Shown: one piece after another, positions 45,758 through 54,039 of the stretch | Layout: each line of letters starts with the position of its first letter | Position numbering within the stretch: the stretch's first letter is position 1 | Origin: Rhodobacteraceae bacterium CCMM004 | GTDB lineage: Bacteria; Pseudomonadota; Alphaproteobacteria; Rhodobacterales; Rhodobacteraceae | Length of the DNA: 64,000 nt | Direction of reading: 5' to 3' | Assembly (NCBI GenBank): GCA_004005435.1 | Contig: RZWH01000005.1 | Coordinates: forward strand, 62,001 to 126,000 | The notes under the pieces: model-generated | The model's database searches: none | What the model was told of the DNA's origin: nothing | Seen by the model: only the letters and a program-made list of their open reading frames with translations | Made by a program: the position numbers and the translations under genes

Positions 45758-46732
45758 TCAGGCGTGGGTTTCGCGCCAGGACGGCGTGCCGCCGCCCGGT
45801 GCCGCGGCATGGACGCCCCGCGCGATGGCCCGCGCCAGGCAGCACGCGGCAGCGTGGCCCAGCGCCATGGTCTGGGCCATGTCGGGGGCGGGGGCGTCGG
45901 CCGTCGAGACGGCAAAGACCAGATCGCCGTCCAGTGGCGTGTGGCTGGGCAGGACCGCGCGGGCGAGGCCGTCATGGGCGGCGACGGCCAGCCGTTTGAG
46001 CGCGGCCTTGTCGAGCGCGGCATCGGTGGCGACGACGGCGATGGTGGTGGCCGTGCCGCGGCCGAGCTTGGTCGGCAAGGGCTGGCCGCCCACCGCCGGG
46101 GGCAGGCCCGCGCCGCCGAACTCGCCCCCGATCTCCCACGGCGCAGCCCAGAACTGGCCCGTGTCGGGGTGGGCGACGGTGCCCACCGGGTTCGCCGCCA
46201 CCAGAGCCGCCACCACGTGGCCCGAGGGCAGCCGGGCCGAGGCCGTGCCCACCCCGCCCCTGAGCGTCGCCGTGGTCGCGCCGGTCCCGGCCCCGACGCT
46301 GCCCAGAGCCACCTCCGCCCCGGCCGCCAGATAGGCCGCCCGGCCCAGGTCGGCCCAGGGCGGGGCGTCCCAGTCCTGCGCCCCGGTGCCGAGGTCGAAC
46401 AGGATCGCCGCTGGGACGATGGGCACGCGGTGCCCTGCCGCCACGAACCCGCGGCCCGCCGCACGCAGCGCCGCGACCACCCCCGATGCGGCGTCGAGGC
46501 CAAAGGCCGAGCCCCCAGACAGCACCAGCGCGTCCACCGCCGGCACGGTGTTCTCCGGTGCCAGCAGGTCGGTCTCCCGCGTGCCCGGCGCCCCGCCCAT
46601 GACGTGGACCGCCGCGGCAAAGGGCGCCGCCGCCGTCACCACCGTCACGCCCGTCAGCAGGCGGTCGTCCTGCGCCTGCCCCACCAGCAGCCCCGCCACG
46701 TCGGTCAGCGCGTTGCGGGGGCCGGGGATCAT
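45758..46732 (-). CDS. P1-family peptidase (DmpA-like)
   Basis: This 324-residue Ntn-type hydrolase resembles DmpA/BapA aminopeptidases, which cleave themselves between two chains and release N-terminal residues. Features are MIPGPRNALTDVAGLLVGQAQDD, VDALVLSGGSAFGLDAASGV, GTGATTATLRGGVGTASA and a nucleophile candidate in GTATTIAVVATDAAL. It lacks a signal peptide. The start is 9 bases after the SDR gene stop, so they form an operon on the minus strand. Confidence 0.88.
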   Translation of the reverse strand: MIPGPRNALTDVAGLLVGQAQDDRLLTGVTVVTAAAPFAAAVHVMGGAPGTRETDLLAPENTVPAVDALVLSGGSAFGLDAASGVVAALRAAGRGFVAAGHRVPIVPAAILFDLGTGAQDWDAPPWADLGRAAYLAAGAEVALGSVGAGTGATTATLRGGVGTASARLPSGHVVAALVAANPVGTVAHPDTGQFWAAPWEIGGEFGGAGLPPAVGGQPLPTKLGRGTATTIAVVATDAALDKAALKRLAVAAHDGLARAVLPSHTPLDGDLVFAVSTADAPAPDMAQTMALGHAAACCLARAIARGVHAAAPGGGTPSWRETHA

Positions 46733-46741
46733 CGGGCGGGC

Positions 46742-47482
46742 CTAGATGCAGCGGCCACCGTCCACCTCCAGCGCCACGCCCGTCACCATCGACGCCTCGT
46801 CCGAACAGAGGTAGAGCGCGGCGTTGGCCAGGTCCTCGGGCGTCGAGAACCGCCCGATGGGGATCGTGGCCAGAAACTTGGCGCGCAACTCGGGCGTGTC
46901 GCCGCCCATGAACGACGGCAGGAGCGGCGTCTCGCCCGCCACGGGGCACAGAGCATTGACCCGCACGCCCGCGGGCGCCAGTTCGACCGCCATGGCCTTG
47001 GTGGCCGTGATCATCCAGCCCTTGGACGCGTTGTACCAGTTCAGCCGGGGACGCGGGCTCAGCCCCGCGGTCGAGGCGACGTTGAGGATCGCGCCCGCGC
47101 CCGCGGCCTTCATCGCCGGGACCAGGTGGCGGGCGGTCAGGTAGACCGACTTGGCGTTCACCGCCAGCACCCGGTCGAAGGTCGCCTCGTCCACCTCTTC
47201 CAATGGCGTCGGCAGGTGGGTGATCCCGGCGTTGTTGACCAGGATGTCCACCCGGCCCCAGCGCTCTAGCGCGCCCGCGGCCATGGCCTTGACCTGCGCG
47301 TCGTCGGCCACGTCCACCCCGTGGGCGACGCCGTCGATCTCCTGCGCGAGCGCCAGCGCGGCGTCTGCGGCGAGGTCGGCGACCATGACCCGCGCGCCTT
47401 CGGCGGCGAAGCGGCGGGCGATGCCGGCGCCAAAGCCCGAGGCGGCGCCGGTGACGATGGCGGTCTTGTCCTGCAATCTCAT
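46742..47482 (-). CDS. SDR-family oxidoreductase
   Basis: This is a classical short-chain dehydrogenase of 246 residues: cofactor motif TGAASGFGAG at residues 10-19, NNAG at about 86, and the catalytic triad in NVASTAGLS and YNASKGW. The acidic residue after beta-2 (MVADLAAD) favours NAD over NADP. The final VALEVDGG is typical. It is divergent from the creatinase; starts are 157 bases apart. Substrate unknown. Confidence 0.9.
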   Translation of the reverse strand: MRLQDKTAIVTGAASGFGAGIARRFAAEGARVMVADLAADAALALAQEIDGVAHGVDVADDAQVKAMAAGALERWGRVDILVNNAGITHLPTPLEEVDEATFDRVLAVNAKSVYLTARHLVPAMKAAGAGAILNVASTAGLSPRPRLNWYNASKGWMITATKAMAVELAPAGVRVNALCPVAGETPLLPSFMGGDTPELRAKFLATIPIGRFSTPEDLANAALYLCSDEASMVTGVALEVDGGRCI

Positions 47483-47639
47483 GGCGGCGAGCCTGCCGCC
47501 CGCTGAGCGCGGTGGCAAGGGCTTCCCAGAGCCGCGGCGCGGCGGTATGACCCGGACACGGGCCCGGCGATGGCGTCGCCGGAGACGCGCCCGCGGCCGC
47601 CCTGCACGCCGGGGCCTTCTGTGAGGGAGGCGTCGCGCG

Positions 47640-48848
47640 ATGACCGACACCCGCACCGACTATTACCGATTCCACAACGGCGACAAGGCACCACTCCCCT
47701 TCGCCGCCGAGGAGTACGAGGCCCGGCTGACCGGGCTCAGGGCGATCATGGCCGACCTTGGCGTCGAGGCCGCCGTGCTGACCTCGATGCACAACATCGC
47801 CTACTATGCGGGCTTTCTCTACTGCAGCTTCGGGCGGCCGTATGCCCTGGTCGTCACGCCGACCGCTTGCGTCACCATCGCCGCGGGGATCGACGCGGGC
47901 CAGCCGTGGCGGCGCAGCCACGGCGACGCGCTGACCTACACCGACTGGACGCGCGACAACTTCTGGCGGGCGGTGGCGCATGTGGCCGGGACCGGCGGCA
48001 CGGTGGGGATCGAGGACGACCACCTGACGGGGCAGCAGCGGAGCAAGCTGGAGGCGTTCCTGACGCCCGGCCGGGTGGTCGACGTCGCCGCCCGCGCCAT
48101 GGCCCAGCGCATGGTCAAGAGCGCCGCCGAGATCGCCCTGATCCGGGCCGGTGCCGCCGTGGCCGACATGGGCGGCTATGCCATCCGCGACGCGGTGGCC
48201 GAGGGCGTGCGCGAGATCGACGTGGCCATGGCGGGCCGCGACGCGATGGAGCGGGAGATCGCAGACCGTTTCCCGGACGCCGAGTATCGCGACACCTGGG
48301 TCTGGTTCCAGTCCGGGCCCAACACTGACGGCGCCCACAATCCGGTCACGTCCCGGCGGCTGCGGCGGGGCGACATCCTGTCGCTGAACTGCTTTCCCAT
48401 GATCTCGGGCTATTACACCGCGCTGGAGCGCACGCTGTTCGTGGGCGCGGTGGACGACGCCAGCCGCGCGATCTGGCAGGCGAACGTGGCCGCCCACGAG
48501 CTGGGCCTGTCGCTGATCCGCCCCGGCGCCACGTGCTCCGGCATCGCGGACGAGATCAACGCCTTCCTCGCCGAGCGCGACCTGTTGCAATACCGCAGCT
48601 TCGGCTACGGGCACTCCTTCGGCGTGCTCAGCCACTACTACGGGCGCGAGGCGGGGCTGGAACTGCGCGAGGACGTGGACACCGTGCTGGAGCCCGGCAT
48701 GGTCGTGTCGATGGAGCCGATGCTGACCATCCCCGAGGGCCAGCCCGGCGCAGGCGGCTACCGCGAGCACGACATCCTCGTGCTGACCGCGGACGGGGCC
48801 GAGAACGTCACCGGCTATCCCTACGGGCCGGGCTTCAACGTGGTGTGA
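47640..48848 (+). CDS. creatinase (creatine amidinohydrolase)
   Basis: Creatinase hydrolyses creatine to sarcosine and urea; it has the pita-bread fold of M24 peptidases but no metal. The 402-residue protein follows Pseudomonas creatinase closely: IRNGDK-like FHNGDKAPLPFAAEEY, NIAYYAGFLYCSFGRPYAL, GQPWRRS, WFQSGPNTDGAHNPVT with the catalytic H233 (H232 in Pseudomonas), DILSLNCFPMISGYYTALER, FGYGHSFG, and GYREHDIL. No creatininase, sarcosine oxidase or urease gene adjoins, so the downstream steps are elsewhere. Ectoine hydrolase is a relative but fits less well. Confidence 0.9.
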   Translation: MTDTRTDYYRFHNGDKAPLPFAAEEYEARLTGLRAIMADLGVEAAVLTSMHNIAYYAGFLYCSFGRPYALVVTPTACVTIAAGIDAGQPWRRSHGDALTYTDWTRDNFWRAVAHVAGTGGTVGIEDDHLTGQQRSKLEAFLTPGRVVDVAARAMAQRMVKSAAEIALIRAGAAVADMGGYAIRDAVAEGVREIDVAMAGRDAMEREIADRFPDAEYRDTWVWFQSGPNTDGAHNPVTSRRLRRGDILSLNCFPMISGYYTALERTLFVGAVDDASRAIWQANVAAHELGLSLIRPGATCSGIADEINAFLAERDLLQYRSFGYGHSFGVLSHYYGREAGLELREDVDTVLEPGMVVSMEPMLTIPEGQPGAGGYREHDILVLTADGAENVTGYPYGPGFNVV

Positions 48849-48906
48849 GGGACGGCAGGACGACGCTCGCGGGCCGGGGCCCGCATCGCCCCGCCCACCG
48901 TCCCTC
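48847..48906. terminator. nested inverted repeats after creatinase
   Basis: GAGGGACGG at 48847-48855 pairs with CCGTCCCTC at 48898-48906, enclosing a second stem of GCGGGCC (48869-48875) and GGCCCGC (48878-48884). It lies between the convergent creatinase and rpe genes. Confidence 0.5.
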
Positions 48907-48932
48907 GGGCGCTCCGCTCCGACAGTGGGGCG

Positions 48933-49610
48933 TCAGGTCCAGGTGCCCTCGGCGGCGGCGCGGATGGCGCCGATCCGCGCGGCATAGTCGTCGGGGTCGC
49001 CGCCGAACACCGCAGAGCCCGCCACCAGCACATCCGCCCCGGCCTGCGCCGCCTTTGGCGCCGTCTCGGGGCCGATGCCGCCGTCCACCTCCAGATGGAT
49101 CGGGCGGTCGCCGATCATGCCGCGCAGGGCCGCGATCTTGGCCGTCTGGTCGAGGAAGGACTGACCGCCGAAGCCCGGGTTCACCGTCATCACCAGCACA
49201 AGGTCGCACAACTCCAGCAGCGGCTCGGCCGCCGCCGCGGGCGTGCCGGGGTTCAGCGCCAGGCCAGCCCGCATCCCCGCCCCGCGGATCGCCTGAAGCG
49301 TGCGGTGCGGGTGCGGCCCGGCCTCCACATGCGCGGTCAGCACATCGGCGCCCGCATCGGCGAAGGCGGTGATCAGCGGGTCCACCGGCGCGATCATCAG
49401 GTGCACGTCCATCACCGTGCGGATGTGCGGGCGCAGGGCGGCGCAGACCGCGGGCCCAAAGGACAGGTTCGGCACAAAGTGCCCGTCCATCACGTCGAGA
49501 TGCATCCAGTCGGCGCCCGCGCCCTCGGCCGCGCGGATCTCGGCGCCGAGTTGGGCGAAGTCTGCCGCAAGGATCGAGGGGGCGATCTTGACGGCCCGGT
49601 CGAAGGTCAT
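48933..49610 (-). CDS. rpe: ribulose-phosphate 3-epimerase
   Basis: Rpe interconverts ribulose 5-phosphate and xylulose 5-phosphate in the pentose and Calvin pathways. The 225-residue TIM barrel has IAPSILAADFAQLGAEI, DWMHLDVMDGHFVPNLSFGP with metal ligands, DVHLMIAPVD, LVLVMTVNPGFGGQSF, and EVDGGIGPETAP. It is divergent from deoC. The 161-base gap contains an AT-richer patch near 49680-49710 but no promoter I can name with confidence. Confidence 0.95.
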   Translation of the reverse strand: MTFDRAVKIAPSILAADFAQLGAEIRAAEGAGADWMHLDVMDGHFVPNLSFGPAVCAALRPHIRTVMDVHLMIAPVDPLITAFADAGADVLTAHVEAGPHPHRTLQAIRGAGMRAGLALNPGTPAAAAEPLLELCDLVLVMTVNPGFGGQSFLDQTAKIAALRGMIGDRPIHLEVDGGIGPETAPKAAQAGADVLVAGSAVFGGDPDDYAARIGAIRAAAEGTWT

Positions 49611-49771
49611 CGGCGGTCTCCTGTCGCTGTCGCCCGCGGGTCTAGCGGCACGCGCGCGGCGGGGGAAGGGGGCCGGGCGATCAAGAATTTGACCGTCTGG
49701 TAAAATCTTGCGAGTCGACCCCTTTCGTGCGACTGTGGCGCGTCGCCCAGACCGACCCCGGAGGGACAGCC

Positions 49772-50764
49772 ATGGCCACCGAACCGACCCCCATCCGCGC
49801 CGCCCCCGCGGCCCCGGACGACCACGCCCGCAACCCGGGGCTGGCGCTGGACATGGACTGGATCCGCGGCGTGCAGGCCAACACCTCGGCCATCGAACGG
49901 CGGGCGGCGACGCTGCCCGGTCGGCGGTCGGTCAAGAAGGCGTGGCAAGCGGCGTGGCTGTTGCGGGCGATCACGCTGATCGACCTGACGACCCTCGCCG
50001 GCGACGACACGCCGGGCCGGGTGCGGCGGCTGTGTGCCAAGGCGCGCCAGCCGGTGCGCCCCGACCTGCTGGAGGCGATGGGCATGGGGCCGATCACCAC
50101 CGGCGCCGTCTGCGTCTACCACGAGATGGTCGAGACCGCGGTGCGCGCGCTGGAGGGGTCCGGCATCCCCGTCGCCGCCGTCTCCACCGGCTTTCCTGCC
50201 GGGCTTTCGCCCTTCCGCCTGCGGGTGGCCGAGATCGAGGAGAGCGTGAAGGCCGGCGCGGCCGAGATCGACATCGTCATCTCGCGCCGCCACGTGCTGA
50301 CCGGCGACTGGTCCGCGCTCTACGACGAGATGCGCACCTTCCGCGCCGCCTGCGGCCCGGCCCATGTAAAGGCGATCCTGGCGACCGGAGAGCTGGGCAC
50401 GCTGAGGAACGTCGCGCGGGCGAGCTTTGTGTGCATGATGGCCGGCGCGGACTTCATCAAGACGTCCACCGGCAAGGAGGGGGTGAACGCCACCCTGCCG
50501 GTCAGCCTGACGATGATCCGGGCGATCCGCGCCTACGAGGCGGCGACCGGCGTGCGCGTCGGCTACAAGCCCGCGGGCGGGATCTCCAAGGCCAAGGACG
50601 CGCTGACCTACATGGCGTTGATGAAGGACGAGCTGGGCGATCCGTGGCTCAGGCCGGACCTGTTCCGCTTTGGCGCGTCGTCGCTCCTGGGCGACATCGA
50701 GCGACAGCTGGAGCATCACGTGACGGGTCGGTATTCGGCCGGGTATCGGCACGGGATGGCGTGA
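49772..50764 (+). CDS. deoC: deoxyribose-phosphate aldolase
   Basis: DeoC splits deoxyribose 5-phosphate into glyceraldehyde 3-phosphate and acetaldehyde. This is the long (330-residue) form. The Schiff-base lysine is K230 in DFIKTSTGK and the second lysine K266 in YKPAGGIS; VKAILATGELG and AEIDIVISRRHVL are also conserved. The ATG at 49772 has ggaggga before it; a GTG at 49727 is an unlikely start. ALDH16 follows 90 bases downstream across the hairpin at 50787-50809. Confidence 0.94.
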   Translation: MATEPTPIRAAPAAPDDHARNPGLALDMDWIRGVQANTSAIERRAATLPGRRSVKKAWQAAWLLRAITLIDLTTLAGDDTPGRVRRLCAKARQPVRPDLLEAMGMGPITTGAVCVYHEMVETAVRALEGSGIPVAAVSTGFPAGLSPFRLRVAEIEESVKAGAAEIDIVISRRHVLTGDWSALYDEMRTFRAACGPAHVKAILATGELGTLRNVARASFVCMMAGADFIKTSTGKEGVNATLPVSLTMIRAIRAYEAATGVRVGYKPAGGISKAKDALTYMALMKDELGDPWLRPDLFRFGASSLLGDIERQLEHHVTGRYSAGYRHGMA

Positions 50765-50786
50765 GGGCGGTACGGGGTGGCGGGCC

Positions 50787-50841
50787 CCGGGGGATTTTGC
50801 ATCCCCCGGACCCCCTGCAGGGTATTTTCACCAAGATGAAG
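50787..50841 (+). promoter_or_regulatory. hairpin plus GTATTTT...AAGATGAAG block before ALDH16
   Basis: CCGGGGGA (50787-50794) pairs with TCCCCCGG (50802-50809) around TTTTGCA. It is followed by ccccctgcag and then GTATTTTCACCAAGATGAAG (50822-50841), 13 bases before the ALDH start. The later block resembles GGATATTTGACAAGGGAAG at about 20718-20737. It may be a terminator for deoC or an intergenic repeat; the transcript could read through into ALDH16. Confidence 0.45.
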
Positions 50842-50854
50842 GGGCAGGCCGGGC

Positions 50855-53200
50855 ATGGGTGTCGCTGAGATATTCGAGAGCATGGAGTATGGCCCGGCGC
50901 CGGAGGATGCGGGACCGGCGATGGCGTGGCTGGAGGGGCACGGGCGCGCCTTCGGCCACTGGATCGGCGGCGCGTTCACCGCTGCGGGAGAGACCTTCGA
51001 CAGCCGCAACCCGGCGACGGGCGAGGTGCTGGCCGCGGTGACGCAAGCGACGCAAGGGGACGTGGACGCGGCCATTGCAGCGGCGCGCAAGGCGCAGCCC
51101 GGGTGGGAAAAGGCCGGCGGCGCGGCGCGGGCGCGGGTGCTCTATGCCCTGGCGCGGCTGGTGCAGAAGCAATCACGCCTCTTTGCCGTGCTGGAGACCC
51201 TCGACAATGGCAAGCCGATCCGCGAGTCCCGGGACATCGACGTGCCTCTGGTCGCGCGGCACTTCTACTACCACGCCGGGATGGCGCAGCTCATGGCCGA
51301 CGAACTGCCCGACCGCCGCGCGCTGGGGGTCTGCGGCCAGATCGTGCCGTGGAACTTTCCCCTGCTGATGCTGGCGTGGAAGGTCGCGCCGGCGCTGGCC
51401 ATGGGCAACACCGTGGTGCTGAAGCCGGCCGAGTATACGTCGCTGACCGCGCTGCTGTTCGCGGAACTGAGCCGCGAGGCGGGGGTGCCGCCGGGCGTCC
51501 TGAACGTCGTGACCGGGGACGGGGCCGTGGGCGAGCGGATCGTCGCGGCCGAGGTGGACAAGATCGCCTTCACCGGCTCGACCGCCGTGGGGCGGCGCAT
51601 CCGCGAGGCGACCGCCGGGTCGGGCAAGGCGCTGACGCTGGAGCTGGGGGGCAAGAGCCCCTACGTCGTGTTCGACGACGCCGACCTCGACAGCGCGGTC
51701 GAGGGGCTGGTCGATGCGATCTGGTTCAATCAGGGGCAGGTCTGCTGCGCCGGATCGCGCCTGCTGGTGCAGGAGAGCGTGGCCGAGGACTTTCTCGCGC
51801 GGGTCCGGCGCCGGATGGACGGCCTGCGCCTGGGCGATCCGCTGGACAAGTGCATCGACGTCGGCGCCATCGTCGACCCGGTGCAGCTCGACACGATCCG
51901 CGGGCTGGTGGACGGGGCGCCGGGCGAGGTCTATCGCGCCGACGTCGCCGTGCCTGACGCGGGGTGCTTCTACCCGCCGACGCTGATCACCGGGCTCAGC
52001 CCCGCCGACCGGCTGATGCAGGAAGAGATCTTCGGCCCCGTCCTGGTCTCGACCACCTTCCGCACGCCGGCGGAGGCGGTGGCGCTGGCCAACGACACCC
52101 GCTATGGCCTCGCCGCGACGGTCTGGACCGAGAACGTGAACCTTGCCCTCGACGTGGCGCCCAAGCTCGCCGCCGGGGTGGTCTGGGTCAACGGCACCAA
52201 CCTCTTCGACGCCGCGGCCGGGTTCGGGGGCGTGCGCGAGAGCGGCTTCGGCCGCGAGGGCGGATGGGAGGGGCTGACCGCCTACACCCGCTCCGCCGCC
52301 GACGCGCCCAAGCTGAAGGCGCCGCAGGCGGCCTCGGCGCCCAAGGCCGCGACGGTCGAGGGGATCGACCGTACCGCCAAGCTCTATGTCGGTGGCAAGC
52401 AGGCGCGCCCCGACGGCGGCTATTCCCGCGCGGTGTGGTCGGGCAAGGGGGCTCTGCTGGGCCATGCCGGGCTCGCCAACCGCAAGGATGTGCGCAACGC
52501 CGTCGAGGCGGCGGAAAAGGCCGCCGCCTGGGGGCGGACCACGGGGCATCTGCGCGCCCAGATCCTCTATTACCTGGCCGAAAACCTGTCGGCGCGGGGG
52601 CCCGAGGTCGCCGACCGCATCGCCGCCCTGACCGGCGCCAAGGGCAAGGAGGCCGAGGCCGAGGTCGCCGCGTCGGTCGACCGCCTGTTCACCTGGGCCG
52701 CCTGGGCCGACAAGCACGACGGCCGCGCCAAGGGCGTGCCGATCCGCGGCGTGGCGCTGGCCATGAACGAATCTGTCGGCGTGATCGGCGTCTTCTGCCC
52801 GCACGAGGCGCCGCTGCTGGGTCTGGTCGCGACCGTGGCGCCGGCCATCGCCATGGGCAACCGGGTGGTCGCCGTGGCGTCCGAGCCGTTCCCGCTGGCC
52901 GCGACGGACCTCTACCAGGTCCTCGACACCTCGGACGTGCCCGGCGGGGTCGTCAACATCCTGACGGGCGACCATGCCGAGCTGGCCCCGCACCTGGCGG
53001 GCCATCTGGCGGTGGACGCGGTCTGGAGCTTTTCCGGCGCCGACATCTCGGCCACGGTCGAGCGCGAGAGCGCGGGCAACCTCAAGCGGACCTGGGTCAA
53101 CCACGGCCGCGGGCGCGACTGGACCCGCACGGACGCCGACGCGTTCCTCGCCGCCGCGACGGAGGTCAAGACGGTGTGGATCCCCTACGGCGAGGGGTGA
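50855..53200 (+). CDS. ALDH16-type aldehyde dehydrogenase with two ALDH domains
   Basis: This is a 781-residue protein. Domain 1 (about 1-480) is a complete aldehyde dehydrogenase: GQIVPWNFPLLMLAWKVAPALAMG, KPAEYTSLTAL, FTGSTAVGR, LELGGKSPYVV and the nucleophile C297 in NQGQVCCAG. Domain 2 (about 510-781) is a half-length ALDH-like domain with NESVGVIGVFCPHEAPLL and VVNILTGDHAELAPHL but no catalytic Cys or ELGG. This is the ALDH16 layout, in which the bacterial member is active and the tail helps assembly. Its position after deoC suggests acetaldehyde as substrate, by inference. The stop codon lies in a palindrome. Confidence 0.9.
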   Translation: MGVAEIFESMEYGPAPEDAGPAMAWLEGHGRAFGHWIGGAFTAAGETFDSRNPATGEVLAAVTQATQGDVDAAIAAARKAQPGWEKAGGAARARVLYALARLVQKQSRLFAVLETLDNGKPIRESRDIDVPLVARHFYYHAGMAQLMADELPDRRALGVCGQIVPWNFPLLMLAWKVAPALAMGNTVVLKPAEYTSLTALLFAELSREAGVPPGVLNVVTGDGAVGERIVAAEVDKIAFTGSTAVGRRIREATAGSGKALTLELGGKSPYVVFDDADLDSAVEGLVDAIWFNQGQVCCAGSRLLVQESVAEDFLARVRRRMDGLRLGDPLDKCIDVGAIVDPVQLDTIRGLVDGAPGEVYRADVAVPDAGCFYPPTLITGLSPADRLMQEEIFGPVLVSTTFRTPAEAVALANDTRYGLAATVWTENVNLALDVAPKLAAGVVWVNGTNLFDAAAGFGGVRESGFGREGGWEGLTAYTRSAADAPKLKAPQAASAPKAATVEGIDRTAKLYVGGKQARPDGGYSRAVWSGKGALLGHAGLANRKDVRNAVEAAEKAAAWGRTTGHLRAQILYYLAENLSARGPEVADRIAALTGAKGKEAEAEVAASVDRLFTWAAWADKHDGRAKGVPIRGVALAMNESVGVIGVFCPHEAPLLGLVATVAPAIAMGNRVVAVASEPFPLAATDLYQVLDTSDVPGGVVNILTGDHAELAPHLAGHLAVDAVWSFSGADISATVERESAGNLKRTWVNHGRGRDWTRTDADAFLAAATEVKTVWIPYGEG

Positions 53201-53217
53201 TTTTTCGACGAAAAATC
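53199..53217. terminator. palindrome overlapping the ALDH16 stop codon
   Basis: GATTTTTCGACGAAAAATC is a perfect palindrome (9-bp arms around one base). It begins inside the TGA at 53198-53200 and ends 8 bases before the convergent XRE gene stop. It shares the core ATTTTTCGNCGAAAAAT with 36006-36022, which also overlaps a stop codon. Confidence 0.7.
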
Positions 53218-53225
53218 GCCCGGGT

Positions 53226-53435
53226 TCAGCCGTCGGGGTCGTACTCCAATAGGTCGCCCGGCTGACAGTCGAGCGCGGCGCAGATCGCGTCGAGCGTGGC
53301 AAAGCGCACGCCGCGGACCTTGCCCGACTTCAGCAGCGACAGGTTCTGTTCGGTGATCCCCACCCGCTCGGCCAGCGCGCGCGAGGTCATCTTGCGCCGC
53401 GCCAGCATCACGTCCAGCCGCACCACGATGGCCAT
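53226..53435 (-). CDS. XRE-family regulator
   Basis: This is a minimal 69-residue helix-turn-helix protein of the YozG/Cro type: MAIVVRLDVMLARRKMTSRA, LAERVGITEQNLSLLKSGKV, then FATLDAICAALDCQPGDLLEY. It starts one base into the stop of the DUF2975 gene (tca/cat share base 53435). Such regulators with DUF2975 partners are a common pair in bacteria and probably autoregulate. It ends beside the palindrome at 53199-53217. Confidence 0.9.
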   Translation of the reverse strand: MAIVVRLDVMLARRKMTSRALAERVGITEQNLSLLKSGKVRGVRFATLDAICAALDCQPGDLLEYDPDG

Positions 53436-53977
53436 CACACGATCTCGCGCGCGTCGCGCCACAGCGCCGCGCCGAGGCTGAGCGCCACGGCCAGGAACGA
53501 CGCCAGCACCCCGGCCAGGACCGCCAGGAGGTGCCCGGTCCCGAGCGTAATTGCGATGGCGCGCGCGCCCGGCGGCGCGTGCAGCGTGGCGGCATAGCTT
53601 GCCGGGATCTGCGCCAGGATCGACACGACCAGCGCGGCCCACATCCACCGCGCCGCCCGGCGGGCAGGGGCGATGGCGGCGTCGGGCGCCGCTGCGGCCA
53701 GCGCCGCGAACACCCGGCGCAGCCCGTCCGCTGCCATCAGCCACAGGGCGGCCTGGCCCGTGGCGAGCGCGCTCAGCGCCCAGACCTGCGCCGGCGCGGG
53801 GGGCGGCAGGTCCGTCGTCAGCCGCGTGGCCAACAGCTCGGCCGCGCCTGTGGGATCGGCGACGGCCCAGACCGCCAGGGCGGCCGTCGCGGCGCCGCCG
53901 ATTAGCATCGTCGCGGCGACGATCCAATGGGCGCGGGCGGCGGCCCGTTGCAGGGGCTCGGAGTCGGGAAGGGTCAT
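53435..53977 (-). CDS. DUF2975 membrane protein
   Basis: This 180-residue protein has four membrane segments (VAATMLIGGAATAALAVWAVA; QVWALSALATGQAALWLMA; RWMWAALVVSILAQIPASY; LGTGHLLAVLAGVLASFLAVAL). DUF2975 proteins are encoded with small XRE regulators and may sense a membrane state, but the role is unknown. The ATG at 53977 is preferred; the frame has a TTG at 53989. It is divergent from the lipoprotein gene across 62 bases of AT-richer DNA. Confidence 0.82.
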   Translation of the reverse strand: MTLPDSEPLQRAAARAHWIVAATMLIGGAATAALAVWAVADPTGAAELLATRLTTDLPPPAPAQVWALSALATGQAALWLMAADGLRRVFAALAAAAPDAAIAPARRAARWMWAALVVSILAQIPASYAATLHAPPGARAIAITLGTGHLLAVLAGVLASFLAVALSLGAALWRDAREIV

Positions 53978-53996
53978 GGGGCTATCCAAACTTGTT

Positions 53997-54010
53997 GTAA
54001 AACAGTAAAA
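53997..54010. promoter_or_regulatory. paired GTAAAA direct repeats between divergent genes
   Basis: GTAAAA occurs at 53997-54002 and again at 54005-54010, eight bases apart, in the AT-rich gap between the DUF2975 gene and the lipoprotein gene. It is a plausible site for the XRE regulator but no consensus supports it. Confidence 0.3.
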
Positions 54011-54039
54011 GTTAGCTGCGAATCATTATGGAGATTTCG

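Noticed and set aside
45972-48770. A 932-codon open frame on the minus strand
   Set aside because: It crosses creatinase, SDR and P1 peptidase in a wrong frame; its translation is Arg/Gly/Ala-rich low complexity, typical of GC-rich shadow frames.
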